A DNA stretch of 64,000 nt from Acetobacteraceae bacterium (GCA_947474705.1 CANJJS010000006.1:1-64000), one strand, 5' to 3'. Shown: positions 53,253-62,491, counted from the stretch's first letter. The notes: a model not told the origin generated them from the sequence alone. Program-made: numbers and translations.

Positions 53253-55262
53253 TTACAAACGCAACGCCGAGACCGCCGCGGCCAGAGCGCGATGCGCCTT
53301 GTCCACGTCTTCCCGCACGTCTTCGATGGTTTTGCGTAGTTGCTCGATTTTGGTCTCGTCCGCGTCCAGTGCCTTGGTCAGCCGCGCGCGTAACGGATCG
53401 GCGGCGGTCACGGCGGCGAGGTTTTTGCGAATACGGTCTTCGTCGTCCAGAACGTCCTGGAGCAGTTTCGTCTGACGGGCCAGTTCGGTCTGTTTCCGTG
53501 TCTTTTCCCGCCGCAGTTCCAGCACCCGGCTCAGTGCCGCGCGGCCAGGCGCGGCGAGTTTACCTTCGTTGGCGATGACGCGGAGCAGGGCCTCGTCGCC
53601 GTCCACCAGCGCGATCGCGCGGTCCAGGGGTTGGTCGAGCCAGGCGGTGACGGTTTTGGTTTCTCCCGCGGCCAGGGCGATCGAGAGGCGGAAGGCGGTC
53701 GCGGTCTGTTCCGCCGGGCCGGTCTTGCCGTCGTCCAGGGTCAGGGTCTGGCCCGGATCGCCCCTTGGTATCTCCACCAGCAAATCCCGTTTCTCCTGCG
53801 CTGGCGCGGTCGCGACGATCTTAAAAACCTGGCGGGTGCGCGCGGAATATCGCAGCACGCCATCGGCGATCCCAAAGGACACGATCGTTTCCGGGGCGGT
53901 CGAATCCTCCACCTCCACATTCGTCCTCAGGTCCTGGGCGAACGACAAAATCCTTGTCTCGCCCATGGGCAAACCGCCGAGACGGGCGTCGCCGGCGAAG
54001 CTGGTGGCGCCCGTGGCGGTGTCGTAAAGGGTCAGGACCCCGGCGGGCAGGCTCTGGCCGCTGTCGTTTCGTAGACGAATTGACGATAAAGGATGCGTTT
54101 TGCCGTCAGGCACCAGGCCGATGCGCGGCGCGGGCAGTTCCCGGTCCAAAATCGGCACATTCGCGGTATGCCCTGCCGGCAGATCGACCGGCTGGCTTAA
54201 CGCGAAGATCGTTTCTTCGGCTGTCTCATCGGCGCGCGCGGTTTCGGCCGGCGGGGCCATCGCGATGGGAGCGGCGTATGGGGCCGGTGCGAGGGCCGGC
54301 GCGGCGGCGGCGCGCTCCATCGTCCGCATGGGCACGGGGGAGGGCGCGGGCGGTGGGGGCGGTGCGGCGGCGGCCCGCGCGCGAGTATCGACATCTGGCA
54401 GCACCTTGCCCAGTATTTCGACGGGAACCTCGGGCCGCTGCACGAAATAGCTGCGATACAGCGATTGCCGGAAGGTCACGGGATTGCCGTATTGCAAGGT
54501 CAGAGCGACGCCTTTCCAGTCGGCGCCGGACTGGTTTTCCAGTGTGGCCCAGCCTTGCAGCCGTGCCTTGCCGGTCTCTGGCGCGCCCAGCACCAGACGG
54601 TAGGTCGCTTTCCACAGCGGCGCGCCGGCGACATAGCCCACGGCCACCGCGCGTTTGCCCTTGCCTTTGAGGCGGATGGTCAGATGCCGGGTCGCCGAGT
54701 TCGATTCGCGCCGCACCGCCTCCAGCGCGCGCTCGATCCGGGCGCGCAACGCGGGATCGGCGATCTGGACGTGGTCGGAGTCCTCCAGCACGAACTGGCG
54801 CATTCCCTCGGCGCCGAGCAGCGTCACCCGGGTTCGTTGCACGCCAATGGCGCCGGTGGTTTCCGTCACGGCTTCCGCGCGCAGGATTCGCCCGGTCATC
54901 GCGCGTGGTCCTTGCACCACGACCTCTGTCCCGCGCAGCGCGTTCAGATACGCGACGGGGGAGGTCAGGGCCTCTGGCCCGAACGGCGCGTCGCCGAAGG
55001 CCTGCGCGATGTTGTCGCGGCCCGGCAGTTCGACGCCGGCGACCCCGCCCGCCGGATCGAACACCGTCAGAGACTTCAGAATATCGTCCGTTTGGCCCAA
55101 GGGCACGTCGAGGCCGAGGGTTTCGTCGCCGTCGGCGGAGGCGCCGTATTCGAAATATCCGATGCCGCCGGAGGACAAAATCACCCGCTTCAGGGTCAGG
55201 TCCGCGGCCATCGCGGGCCCGGACAGGGTGGCGCACACGGAAGCGGCGAGAAACCAGCGCAT
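53253..55262 (-). CDS. exported DUF4139-domain protein
   Basis: 669 residues. A signal peptide MRWFLAASVCATLSGPAMAA (1-20) with an AMA cleavage site. The N-terminal domain runs DLTLKRVILSSGGIGYFEYG, then DILKSLTVFDPAGGVAGVEL; the DUF4139 part spans WKATYRLVLG, NQSGADWKGVALTLQYGNPV and later. A Pro/Ala linker (about 334-375) divides two halves. The C-terminal 100 residues (RVLELRREKTRKQTELARQ and beyond) are a coiled coil. Function of the family is unknown. AAGGAG precedes the ATG. Confidence 0.85.
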   Translation of the reverse strand: MRWFLAASVCATLSGPAMAADLTLKRVILSSGGIGYFEYGASADGDETLGLDVPLGQTDDILKSLTVFDPAGGVAGVELPGRDNIAQAFGDAPFGPEALTSPVAYLNALRGTEVVVQGPRAMTGRILRAEAVTETTGAIGVQRTRVTLLGAEGMRQFVLEDSDHVQIADPALRARIERALEAVRRESNSATRHLTIRLKGKGKRAVAVGYVAGAPLWKATYRLVLGAPETGKARLQGWATLENQSGADWKGVALTLQYGNPVTFRQSLYRSYFVQRPEVPVEILGKVLPDVDTRARAAAAPPPPPAPSPVPMRTMERAAAAPALAPAPYAAPIAMAPPAETARADETAEETIFALSQPVDLPAGHTANVPILDRELPAPRIGLVPDGKTHPLSSIRLRNDSGQSLPAGVLTLYDTATGATSFAGDARLGGLPMGETRILSFAQDLRTNVEVEDSTAPETIVSFGIADGVLRYSARTRQVFKIVATAPAQEKRDLLVEIPRGDPGQTLTLDDGKTGPAEQTATAFRLSIALAAGETKTVTAWLDQPLDRAIALVDGDEALLRVIANEGKLAAPGRAALSRVLELRREKTRKQTELARQTKLLQDVLDDEDRIRKNLAAVTAADPLRARLTKALDADETKIEQLRKTIEDVREDVDKAHRALAAAVSALRL

Positions 55263-55369
55263 TGCGAACTCCTTTGGCCTGGATCGGCCGGACAGGCCAT
55301 TAGCATGGTGGCCTCGGCTTGAGGTCCCCCCGCCTTGACGTTCCATCTCCGGGGTCCAATAAGCGGGGC

Positions 55370-56308
55370 GTGTTTTACCCTCAGAAACATCTCCTCCAGA
55401 TCGAAGGGCTGCAACCGCCCGAGATCGGAGATTTGCTCGACCTGGCCGAGAGCTATGTCCTGCTGAACCGGTCCGGCAAGACGCAGCGGGATTTGCTGCG
55501 CGGCCGGACGCTCATCAATTTGTTTTTCGAGGATTCGACGCGCACGCGGACGTCCTTCGAACTCGCGGGCAAGCGGCTGGGGGCGGATGTGATCAACATG
55601 TCCGTGTCGACCTCGTCCGTGAACAAGGGCGAGACACTGCTGGACACGGCCGCCACGCTGAACGCCATGCATTGCGATCTGCTGGTGGTGCGCCATGGGC
55701 AGTCCGGCGCGCCCCGCCTGCTGGCGGAGGAGGTGGACGCCGCCGTCATCAACGCGGGCGACGGGACGCACGAGCATCCGACTCAGGCGTTGCTGGACGC
55801 GCTGACGATCAAACGCCGCAAAGGGCGGATCGCGGGGTTGCGGGTGGCGATATGTGGGGACATCGCGCATTCGCGGGTGGCGCGGTCGAATATTCATCTT
55901 CTCACGACGCTTGGGGCCGAGGTCCGGCTGGTGGGGCCGCCGACGCTGATGCCGCCGGAGGCCGCGTTGTGGGGCACGACGGTCTTCCACGACATGAAGA
56001 CCGCGCTGGCGGGCGCCGACATCGTGATGATGCTCCGCCTGCAACGCGAACGCATGTCGCGCGGGCCGGTGCCAAGCGAGCGCGAGTATTTCCGCTTCTG
56101 GGGCCTGGATTTCGAAAAGCTGGCTTTCGCGAAAGACGATGCGCTGGTCATGCATCCCGGCCCGATGAACCGTGGCGTCGAGATCGACAGCGCCGTCGCC
56201 GACGACCCGAAGCGCAGCGTGATCCGGGAGCAGGTGGAAATGGGCGTCGCCGTCCGCATGGCGGTTCTGGATACTCTGTCCCGGGGGCATGGCCGCAATG
56301 CCCTCTGA
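55370..56308 (+). CDS. pyrB: aspartate carbamoyltransferase catalytic subunit
   Basis: 312 residues. Transfers carbamoyl from carbamoyl phosphate to aspartate in pyrimidine synthesis. The carbamoyl phosphate loop [13 protein letters not shown] has the STRTRTS motif at 56-62; [13 protein letters not shown] and [13 protein letters not shown] are also diagnostic. GTG 55370 gives the start [14 protein letters not shown], which matches the normal N-terminus; a TTG at 55319 would add 17 unusual residues. The gene overlaps the downstream PyrC homologue by 20 bases, so the two proteins are probably made as a complex. Confidence 0.94.
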   Translation: MFYPQKHLLQIEGLQPPEIGDLLDLAESYVLLNRSGKTQRDLLRGRTLINLFFEDSTRTRTSFELAGKRLGADVINMSVSTSSVNKGETLLDTAATLNAMHCDLLVVRHGQSGAPRLLAEEVDAAVINAGDGTHEHPTQALLDALTIKRRKGRIAGLRVAICGDIAHSRVARSNIHLLTTLGAEVRLVGPPTLMPPEAALWGTTVFHDMKTALAGADIVMMLRLQRERMSRGPVPSEREYFRFWGLDFEKLAFAKDDALVMHPGPMNRGVEIDSAVADDPKRSVIREQVEMGVAVRMAVLDTLSRGHGRNAL

Positions 56309-57572
56309 CACGTTTTTCGCCGATGTCCGCATCGTCGCGGACGGGATCGATGTTCGCGGCGATCTGTTGGTCCGCGACGGCCTGATCGCCGATTTCGGGC
56401 CGTCTTTGGGCCGGCCGGGTGGGGTGAGCGTTATCCACGAAGATGGGGCGGTGCTCTGCCCAGGGCTGGTGGATATGCGGGTCGCTTTGGGCGAACCGGG
56501 GTTTGAATATCGGGAAACGATCGCCTCGGCGACAGCGGCGGCCTCGGCTGGCGGGATCACGACGCTGGCGGCGTTGCCTGACAGCCAGCCAGCCATCGAC
56601 GACCCGGCGCTGGCGCATCTTTTGATCGCCCGGGGCCGCGAGACCGGGGCGGTCACGATTCTCCCCTATGGCGCGGTCACCCGCGGCTGCAAAGGCGAGG
56701 AACTCGCCGAGATCGGCTTGCTGCGCGAGGCCGGCGCGGTGGCCTTTACCGATGGGACGCGGGCGATCGCCTCGACCGGCCTGATGCGGATGGCGTTGGC
56801 CTATGCCCGCGGTTTCGGCGCGCGGATCGTGCAGCATCCGGAGGACCCGTCTCTGGCCCGGGGCGGTAGCGCCACCGAAGGCGAACTCGCCGCGCGGCTG
56901 GGGTTGCCCGCGATCCCCGCGGCGGCGGAGGCGATTCTGGTCGCGCGCGATATCAGGTTGGCGGCGCTGACCGGCGGTGCTGTTCATTTCGCGCATGTCT
57001 CGACCGGCGAGGCCCTGTCGCTGATCCGCCGGGCGAAGGACGAGGGGGTGTCGGTGACCTGCGACACCGCGCCGCCTTACTTCGATCTGAACGAGAACGC
57101 GATTGGCGATTATCGCACATTTGTAAAATTGTCCCCGCCGTTGCGTCGGGAGGAAGAACGGCTGGCGGTGGTCGCGGGCCTCGCCGACGGAACCATCGAC
57201 GCGATTGCGTCCGATCATCAGCCTCGCGATGCCGACGACAAGCGTTTGCCCTTCGCGCAGGCGAGCGCGGGGGGCGTTGGGCTGGCGACGCTTTTGTCGG
57301 TCACACTTGTCCGGGTGCATAATGGCGAACTTTCTCTCGGTGCCGCCGTGTCGTTGCTGACCAGCCGTCCCGCCGCGCTTCTGGGCGTGAATGCCGGGCG
57401 GATCGCGAAGGGCGCGGCGGCGGATTTGTGCCTGTTCCACCCGGATCGGATCTGGAAAGTGAAGTCGGGGACGCTGCCGGGGAAGGCGCAGAACACGCCG
57501 TTCGACGGGCGGGCGCTGGAGGGGACGGTGTTGGGGACGTGGAAGGCGGGGCGGCGGGTTTTTGGGTTGTAG
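56289..57572 (+). CDS. dihydroorotase homologue lacking the HxH metal motif (probable PyrC-like partner of PyrB)
   Basis: 427 residues, full-length for a multi-domain-type dihydroorotase. The position of the zinc motif DxHxHxR reads [19 protein letters not shown], so both histidines are missing. The later site residues remain partly: [21 protein letters not shown] and ASDHQPRD (the last has Asp and His). Family knowledge: inactive PyrC homologues form a complex with PyrB and support its assembly, with a separate catalytic DHOase elsewhere. Overlap with pyrB supports that role. A second ATG at 56298 is possible. I expect a true pyrC outside the window. Confidence 0.85.
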   Translation: MAAMPSDTFFADVRIVADGIDVRGDLLVRDGLIADFGPSLGRPGGVSVIHEDGAVLCPGLVDMRVALGEPGFEYRETIASATAAASAGGITTLAALPDSQPAIDDPALAHLLIARGRETGAVTILPYGAVTRGCKGEELAEIGLLREAGAVAFTDGTRAIASTGLMRMALAYARGFGARIVQHPEDPSLARGGSATEGELAARLGLPAIPAAAEAILVARDIRLAALTGGAVHFAHVSTGEALSLIRRAKDEGVSVTCDTAPPYFDLNENAIGDYRTFVKLSPPLRREEERLAVVAGLADGTIDAIASDHQPRDADDKRLPFAQASAGGVGLATLLSVTLVRVHNGELSLGAAVSLLTSRPAALLGVNAGRIAKGAAADLCLFHPDRIWKVKSGTLPGKAQNTPFDGRALEGTVLGTWKAGRRVFGL

Positions 57573-57631
57573 GCAACCGCCTCTTGCATTCGCGCGACGC
57601 CAACCGGCCCGGCCCGGCGCCGGCGGTTCTA

Positions 57632-57740
57632 AATGCGAGCCATTCGCAAGTTCGGCGCGTTTACTGGCGTCTCGGCCCGCCGCCAGGTGAGTCGAAAACG
57701 CACCGTTCCGCGGCGGTTTTCAATGCGGGCGAGTCGCGGG
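57632..57740. promoter_or_regulatory. Fur-box-like palindrome and degenerate copy in a gene-poor gap
   Basis: Within the 367-base gap 57573-57939, which has no convincing gene, the 19-mer AATGCGAGCCATTCGCAAG has the TGCGA-N5-TCGCA symmetry seen in alphaproteobacterial Fur boxes. A second copy at 57722-57740, AATGCGGGCGAGTCGCGGG, shares the flanking CGGCGGTT; 22 of 28 aligned bases agree, so the two look like a decayed tandem duplication. No iron-uptake gene follows. Function is uncertain. Confidence 0.35.
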
Positions 57741-57939
57741 TGGCGTTAACCCCCGGCATGGGGTGATACCAGCCGCCCGCGAGATTGACCCATGGCACGC
57801 CCTCTCCTCGTCATGGCTCGCCTCGATCGTGCCGCGGGTTGTCGCGGGGAAGACCAATGCGCCGAGTCTTGCGATCGGGGCGTGGGCCGTGGCGATGATT
57901 TTCGAGGACGCGGCTTCGGTCTGTTGTTTCAGAGAAACG

Positions 57940-58470
57940 TTAGGCGGCTTTCGGCGGGGCGTGGAACGCGGGCGCCGGTGGGCGCGGGAGGCCGGGGAGG
58001 GGTGTGACTGTCTTCCTGTCAGGCAGGGGAGGCTGCCTGGGAACCGGCCGGGCCGGACGCGGTGGCGTGGCCTCGGCGGCCTGGGGTTTCGGGGACCCGG
58101 GCGCGGCGGTCTGGGCGGGTTCGGCGTCCTCCGCCAGCGGGCGCGCGCGGGCGGTTTTCAGGGCGCGGATCGTGGACAGCATGACGCGGCTCATCGCGGC
58201 GAGGGCGGAGACGGCTTTGGGGCTCGCGGCGTCCTGGAGCGCGTCTTTGGTGGCTTTCAGGATGACTTCGTATTGGGCCTGAACCAAAGTGGCGAGCATG
58301 TATTCCATGCCGTCCCTGGGTTCGAAGCCCATGGCGGTGTGCACCATGCGTTTGGTGCGCTCCGCGTTTTCCGCCTGGGTTTCCCCTGGGCGGTCGCACA
58401 AGGCGGCCTTGGTCTGGGCCAAATAATGTTGGGCGAGGCTGGCGGGGATTGGGTGGCAGGGCGTGGTCAT
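57940..58470 (-). CDS. hypothetical helical protein
   Basis: 176 residues, family not recognised. The first 110 residues are helical: HPIPASLAQHYLAQTKAALC, MVHTAMGFEPRDGMEYMLAT and LVQAQYEVILKATKDALQDA. The last 60 are Pro/Ala-rich and probably disordered. Size and layout recall phasin-like proteins, but no motif proves this. ATG 58470 is supported by a GGACCCACCC context without a strong Shine-Dalgarno sequence. It lies beside a GxxExxY cassette and a Fur-like box. Confidence 0.6.
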   Translation of the reverse strand: MTTPCHPIPASLAQHYLAQTKAALCDRPGETQAENAERTKRMVHTAMGFEPRDGMEYMLATLVQAQYEVILKATKDALQDAASPKAVSALAAMSRVMLSTIRALKTARARPLAEDAEPAQTAAPGSPKPQAAEATPPRPARPVPRQPPLPDRKTVTPLPGLPRPPAPAFHAPPKAA

Positions 58471-58602
58471 GGGTGGGTCCCGGGGGCGGTGGATATTGGG
58501 CTAATATTCCTGTTTGAGTTGGGCGCGTCAAAGGGAAAGCGATTGGGGGTTTGTGCCGGTGGGGTCTTTTGGCGGGTTGGGCGTTGGGGGCCTGGGAACG
58601 GG

Positions 58603-59100
58603 TTTAACACGGAGGGCACGGAGGAGACACGGAGGGCCGCGGAGACGCCGTGCCGGTCAGACGACGCAGCGGAGAATTCCGTCTTTCAGGCGTTTGGCGT
58701 GGAAGTTCATGAGCAGGCCGATTTTGAGGTGGCTCATGCGGAGGTCGGTCGGGAGTTGGGCTTTATGGGCGGGGAGTATGGCCGTTACAGCTTTGATTTC
58801 CACGACGACCGCGTCCGCGACGACGATGTCGGCGCGGTAGCCCATGGGGATCGAGCGGCCTTTATAGATGGCGGGAAGAATGACTTCCGTTTGGAAGGGG
58901 ATGCCAGCGTCGTCGCGTTCGTGGCGGAGGCAGGTCTGGTAAAAGGATCCGAGCATGCCTGGGCCGGACTCGCGGTGGACAGCGATGGCGAGGCCGATGA
59001 TCTTTTCGGTCAGGGCACCTTGTTCCAGCATGAAGAACCTCCGTTTCTTCTCCGTCGGTCTCCGTCGGTCTCCGTGTTCTCCGTGGTAAAACTTAATAAA
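58603..59100. repeat. inverted flanks around a GxxExxY gene cassette
   Basis: The left flank (58603-58648) reads TTTAACACGGAGGGCACGGA and further ACGGAG units. The right flank (59045-59100) has CTCCGTCGGTCTCCGTCGG and CTCCGTGTTCTCCGTGG, and in reverse complement gives TTAAGTTTTACCACGGAGA with the same ACGGAG units. The two flanks are imperfect inverted repeats bounding one gene, which suggests a mobile or recombining cassette. No transposase is present. Confidence 0.55.
58657..59031 (-). CDS. GxxExxY-family protein
   Basis: 124 residues, complete. A PD-(D/E)XK-like small protein family named for its motif; function is unknown. The motif here is GMLGSFY (26-32), so the Glu that names the family is Gly. 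The remaining marks are intact: LTEKIIGLAIAVHRESGPG, PFQTEVILPAIYKGRSIPMG, YRADIVVADAVVVEIKAV and KIGLLMNFHAKRLKDGI. The D-VVEIKAV block is the nuclease-like core. ATG 59031 is used because the preceding codons are the repetitive CTCCGT flank. Confidence 0.85.
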   Translation of the reverse strand: MLEQGALTEKIIGLAIAVHRESGPGMLGSFYQTCLRHERDDAGIPFQTEVILPAIYKGRSIPMGYRADIVVADAVVVEIKAVTAILPAHKAQLPTDLRMSHLKIGLLMNFHAKRLKDGILRCVV

Positions 59101-59180
59101 GTCTGAACGGGCGCGCGTTTTCCCGAGGGGCACGATCCTGGCCAGCGCGGCGATCTCGCGCCTGGCGATGACGGATGGCG

Positions 59181-61709
59181 CTATTTCATCGCCGCCAGCT
59201 TCGCCTCCAGTTCCGCGATCCGCTGTTCCGCCATGGGCAAGGCGTAACTGTTCCCGCCGTCGCGGAACACCGAGGCCGCCTCTTTTGTCGCCTCGATCGC
59301 CGACAGCAGCGTGGCACGATCGCCGGTCCGGTCCGCCAGCGCCTCCCACGCGAACCCCATGTTGTAACGCGTGCTGGCCCAGTTCAGCGGCACGCGCGCC
59401 TGGGTCCACTCGGTCAAAGCGAGGCGGAAGGCCGCAACGGCGTCTTCCAGCCGGGCGGTGCCGCTCTCGCGTTGGCCCAGGGTTTGCAGCGCGGCGCCGA
59501 GGTTGTTCTGGGTCGCGGCCCAGTCCAGCGGCACGCGCGCCTGGGTCCACTCGGTCAAAGCGAGGCGGTAGGCGGCGACGGCTTCTTCCAGGCGGGCGGT
59601 GCCGCTCTCGCGTTGGCCCAGGGTTTGCAGCGCGGTGCCGAGGTTGTTCTGGGTCATGGCCCAGTCCAGCGGCACGCGCGCCTGGGTCCGCTCGGTCAAA
59701 GCGAGGCGGTAGGCGGCGACGGCTTCTTCCAGCCGGGCGGTGCCGCTCTCGCGTTCGCCCAGGGTCCACAGCGCGTTGCCGAGGTTGTTCTGGGTCGCGG
59801 CCCAGTCCAGCGGCACGCGCGCCTGGGTCCGCTCGGTCAAGGCGAGCCGGTAGGCGGCGACGGCGTCTTCCAGCCGGGCGGTGCCGCTCTCGCGTTGGCC
59901 CAAGGTCCACAGCGCGAGGCCGAGGTTGTTCTGGGTCCTGGCCCATTGCATCGGCACGCGCGCCTGGGTCTGCTCGGTCAAAGCGAGGCGGTAGGCGACG
60001 ACGGCTTCTTCCAGCCGGGCGGTGCCGCTCTCGCGTTGGCCCAGGGTCCACAGCGCGTTGCCGAGGTTGTTCTGGGTCGCGGCCCAGTCCAGCGGCACGC
60101 GCGCCTGGGTCCACTCGGTCAAAGCGAGGCGGTAGGCGGCGACGGCTTCTTCCAGCCGGGCGGTGCCGCTCTCGCGTTGGCCCAGGGTTTGCAGCGCGGC
60201 GCCGAGGCCGAGTTGGGCGTTGGCCCAGGCGTCGGGGGCGGTGGCGCGGGGGCTGGCTTCGGCGGCGAGGCGGTAGGCGGCGGCGGCCTGGTCCAGCAAG
60301 GAGGGGCCGGGGTCGCGTTCGCCGAGGCGGGTCAGTGCTTTGCCCAGGCGGTACTGGGCGGCGGCCCAGGCGGCGGGAGCGGTTTGGCGGTTGGTCTGGG
60401 CGAGGATGGCGTGGGAACGTTCGATCGCGGCGGTCAGCGCCTGGTTGTCGCCGAACTCCTCGCCCTGGGCGAAGAGCGCGTCGGCGGCGGCGATGGCGTG
60501 GGGGAACGCGGCCTGTGGGTCGAAGGACAGCAGCCGCGCGGCCTCATCGTAGAACCCGGCCGCTTCGCGATAGGCCAATTGCAGGCGGGAGACGCGGCCG
60601 GTTTCCGCCGCCAGCGCCGCGGCGCCGCGGGCGACTTTCTCGCCTTCGGCTTTGGCCATGGCGCGCGCCGCGTCCAGGCCTTTCCTGGCGTCGGCGAGGG
60701 CCAGAACGCCGATGCGGTCGCGGGCGTCCTTCAGCGCGCGGGAAATGTTGGCGTCGAAGTTTTCCTGGGGCGGCGGTGGCTTTTTCGCGTCGGTCAGGAT
60801 GCGCTCGACCTCGGCAGCGAGTTTTTCGTCCTGCACGCGGTCGATGTTGGGGATGTCGGGCCGGAGCAGGTCGCGGATGCGCTTCATCGCCTCCAGCGCG
60901 GCCTGGCCGCCGGTTTCGGCGATCTTTGTTTCCGCCTGGATTCTTTCGATGCGGGCGAGGGCGGCCATGATCTCCGGCTGCCCGGCGACGAGTGTCTGGA
61001 CCCCGGTCTGGGTGGTTTGCGTCGTGGCGGCGATCGTGTCGAGCTTCTTGCCGGTGTGGAGGCTCGACCACACCACCAGCGCCGCCATCGCCGCGACCGC
61101 GACGCCCAGCCCGCCGAACATCCAGGCGCGTTCGCGGCGGATGGCGTCGGTGACGCGGCTCAGCACCTGCCCCACCGTCAGGCCCGTCATCCCCGCGACC
61201 ACTTTCGCCTGGGCGCGCGCCCGTCCGTCGCCGTGCCGCCGCGGGTCGGCGGCGATGACATCGACCGGCGTGTCCAAAATCGCGCCGTCCTCGGCGATCG
61301 CGAAACGATAGGCGGGCGGGAAACATTCTTTGTCCGGGTCGCCGGGTTGGCCTTTCAGGATGATCGCGACGACGGGGCGGTACGGGTATTTCCAGCGGAA
61401 CCAGCGCACTTCCTCATTCACATATGTGCTGACCGCAGCGGCCGGGGAGGCCAGCAGGATCAGCGCGGCGGACCCGTCCAGCGCGGCGCGGGTCATCGCG
61501 GTCAGCTCGCCGCCCGCCGGAAAATCCTGGCGGTCGTGGAAGATCGGGGACAGCGCGTGGGGGACCGGACCGAGGGGCGTTGCCTGCCCGATCAGGCGGA
61601 CATCGATGCGGAATCGTTCCAGCCGCCACCGCCAGAGCCACGCGGCGGCGCGGTCCTTGTGGCTGTAGGACAGAAAGGCGCGATACTTCCAGGGCGGCGG
61701 GTCGGACAT
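59181..61709 (-). CDS. TIR-like domain, transmembrane helix and TPR repeat protein
   Basis: 842 residues. A TIR-like domain at 8-150 starts KYRAFLSYSHKDRAAAWLW and has LILLASPAAAVSTYVNEEVR, where Glu99/Glu100 are candidates for a catalytic Glu. One transmembrane helix at about 197-216 follows a basic stretch. A coiled-coil-like segment (240-470) precedes TPR-type repeats. Six repeats of 47 residues (141 bp) run from about 490 to 775, with TQARVPLDWAATQNNLGNAL and SGTARLEEAVAAYRLALTE. ATG 61709 begins MSDPPPWKYRAF. Signalling or defence is inferred from TIR proteins in general; there is no direct evidence. Confidence 0.85.
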   Translation of the reverse strand: MSDPPPWKYRAFLSYSHKDRAAAWLWRWRLERFRIDVRLIGQATPLGPVPHALSPIFHDRQDFPAGGELTAMTRAALDGSAALILLASPAAAVSTYVNEEVRWFRWKYPYRPVVAIILKGQPGDPDKECFPPAYRFAIAEDGAILDTPVDVIAADPRRHGDGRARAQAKVVAGMTGLTVGQVLSRVTDAIRRERAWMFGGLGVAVAAMAALVVWSSLHTGKKLDTIAATTQTTQTGVQTLVAGQPEIMAALARIERIQAETKIAETGGQAALEAMKRIRDLLRPDIPNIDRVQDEKLAAEVERILTDAKKPPPPQENFDANISRALKDARDRIGVLALADARKGLDAARAMAKAEGEKVARGAAALAAETGRVSRLQLAYREAAGFYDEAARLLSFDPQAAFPHAIAAADALFAQGEEFGDNQALTAAIERSHAILAQTNRQTAPAAWAAAQYRLGKALTRLGERDPGPSLLDQAAAAYRLAAEASPRATAPDAWANAQLGLGAALQTLGQRESGTARLEEAVAAYRLALTEWTQARVPLDWAATQNNLGNALWTLGQRESGTARLEEAVVAYRLALTEQTQARVPMQWARTQNNLGLALWTLGQRESGTARLEDAVAAYRLALTERTQARVPLDWAATQNNLGNALWTLGERESGTARLEEAVAAYRLALTERTQARVPLDWAMTQNNLGTALQTLGQRESGTARLEEAVAAYRLALTEWTQARVPLDWAATQNNLGAALQTLGQRESGTARLEDAVAAFRLALTEWTQARVPLNWASTRYNMGFAWEALADRTGDRATLLSAIEATKEAASVFRDGGNSYALPMAEQRIAELEAKLAAMK
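59395..60240 (-). repeat. six near-identical 141-bp tandem repeats inside the TIR-TPR gene
   Basis: The phrase CTGGGTCCACTCGGTCAAAGC (with 1-2 base changes) recurs every 141 bases, at 59400, 59541, 59682, 59823, 59964 and 60105. Each unit encodes one 47-residue TPR-like repeat in frame. DNA identity is far higher than needed for protein fold, which points to recent duplication or gene conversion and predicts copy-number variation. Confidence 0.9.
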
Positions 61710-62008
61710 GGACGGCTCGCGAAACGGATGAACAACGTTACCACCGAACCGCGCCGCGGCAAGTCCTCCACTCCCGAGGCTCCCGCCGCGCCCGGCCCCC
61801 TCCTTCGCGCCTCCGGCGCCTTCACGATCTTCGCGCGCTTCGAGGTCTTCGCGCCAACACCGCCCCCTCCTTCCGCGCGGACCCCACCGCCAGGCTCCCA
61901 CCCAGAAAAAATCCGCGCGCCCGAAAATCCAACCGGCGCGGTCCCCCGTAACAACGATGTGCCTCCCAATCGCGGCGAAGCACGCAGCCACACACAGGGG
62001 ATAACGCC
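61710..62008. other. non-coding divergent spacer with a low-complexity GAAG/CTTC stretch
   Basis: A 299-base gap between the divergent TIR-TPR and SnoaL-like genes. Its middle (about 61795-61860) is a run of CTTCGCGC-like units (CCTTCGCGCCTCCGGCGCC, CACGATCTTCGCGCGCTTCG) and a CCCCCTCC stretch. I see no tRNA, hairpin terminator or defined promoter. Both genes should have promoters here. Confidence 0.5.
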
Positions 62009-62410
62009 ATGTCTGACAATGTCGCGTTCATCGGCACCATGTATGCCGCCTTCGGCCGGGGCGATCTGCAAACGATCCTGGACAATCTCGATCCGGCCGT
62101 AAGCTGGGAGTCGAATGGCGATCCGGACCGGATGCCCTGGGGGGGCAAGCGGTCGGGCCTCGCCGGCGCGCGGTCGTTTTTCGAGGCTTTGGGCGGCAAT
62201 CTCGACTTCGAATTGTTCGAACCGGGGACGTTTTATCCGTCGGGCGACGCGGTGATCGTGCATGGGCAAACGGTCGCGCGGCACAAGACGGGGGCGCGGG
62301 GGCAGTGGCGGTCGGAATGGGTGCATATTTTCACGCTCCGCGGCGGTAAGATCGTCCGGTTCCAGGAGTTTTACGACACGGCGGCGATGGAGCGGGCGCT
62401 GGCGGGCTGA
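62009..62410 (+). CDS. SnoaL-like / ketosteroid isomerase-related protein
   Basis: 133 residues with the NTF2-type fold: VAFIGTMYAAFGRGDLQTIL, DNLDPAVSWESNGDP and VHIFTLRGGKIVRFQEFYDT. This is the typical layout of uncharacterised SnoaL-like proteins (PF12680). The ATG follows GGGGATAACGCC, a fair ribosome-binding site. It lies between the TIR-TPR gene (divergent) and recA. Its product is not obviously related to either neighbour. Confidence 0.87.
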   Translation: MSDNVAFIGTMYAAFGRGDLQTILDNLDPAVSWESNGDPDRMPWGGKRSGLAGARSFFEALGGNLDFELFEPGTFYPSGDAVIVHGQTVARHKTGARGQWRSEWVHIFTLRGGKIVRFQEFYDTAAMERALAG

Positions 62411-62491
62411 GCGGCGGTCTCTTGGGAAGCGGCGCGGGTGTTCCCGGAAAGTTCTCGCATCCCCCCTGCATACGGGGGTGGGAATCGATGA

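Noticed and set aside
57763-58010. Possible small plus-strand genes after the pyrC homologue
   Set aside because: Frames starting at 57763 and 57792 give no family-like sequence, are low in hydrophobic pattern and run into the antisense of the 57940-58470 gene.
59395-60240. 141-bp tandem repeats considered as a CRISPR array
   Set aside because: Units are contiguous without spacers, encode an in-frame protein repeat and have a 141-bp period; no cas genes are present.
59175-62102. 975-residue plus-strand open frame opposite the TIR-TPR gene
   Set aside because: Its repeats merely mirror the 141-bp units of the minus-strand gene; the minus strand has a TIR core, a transmembrane helix and a natural ATG.
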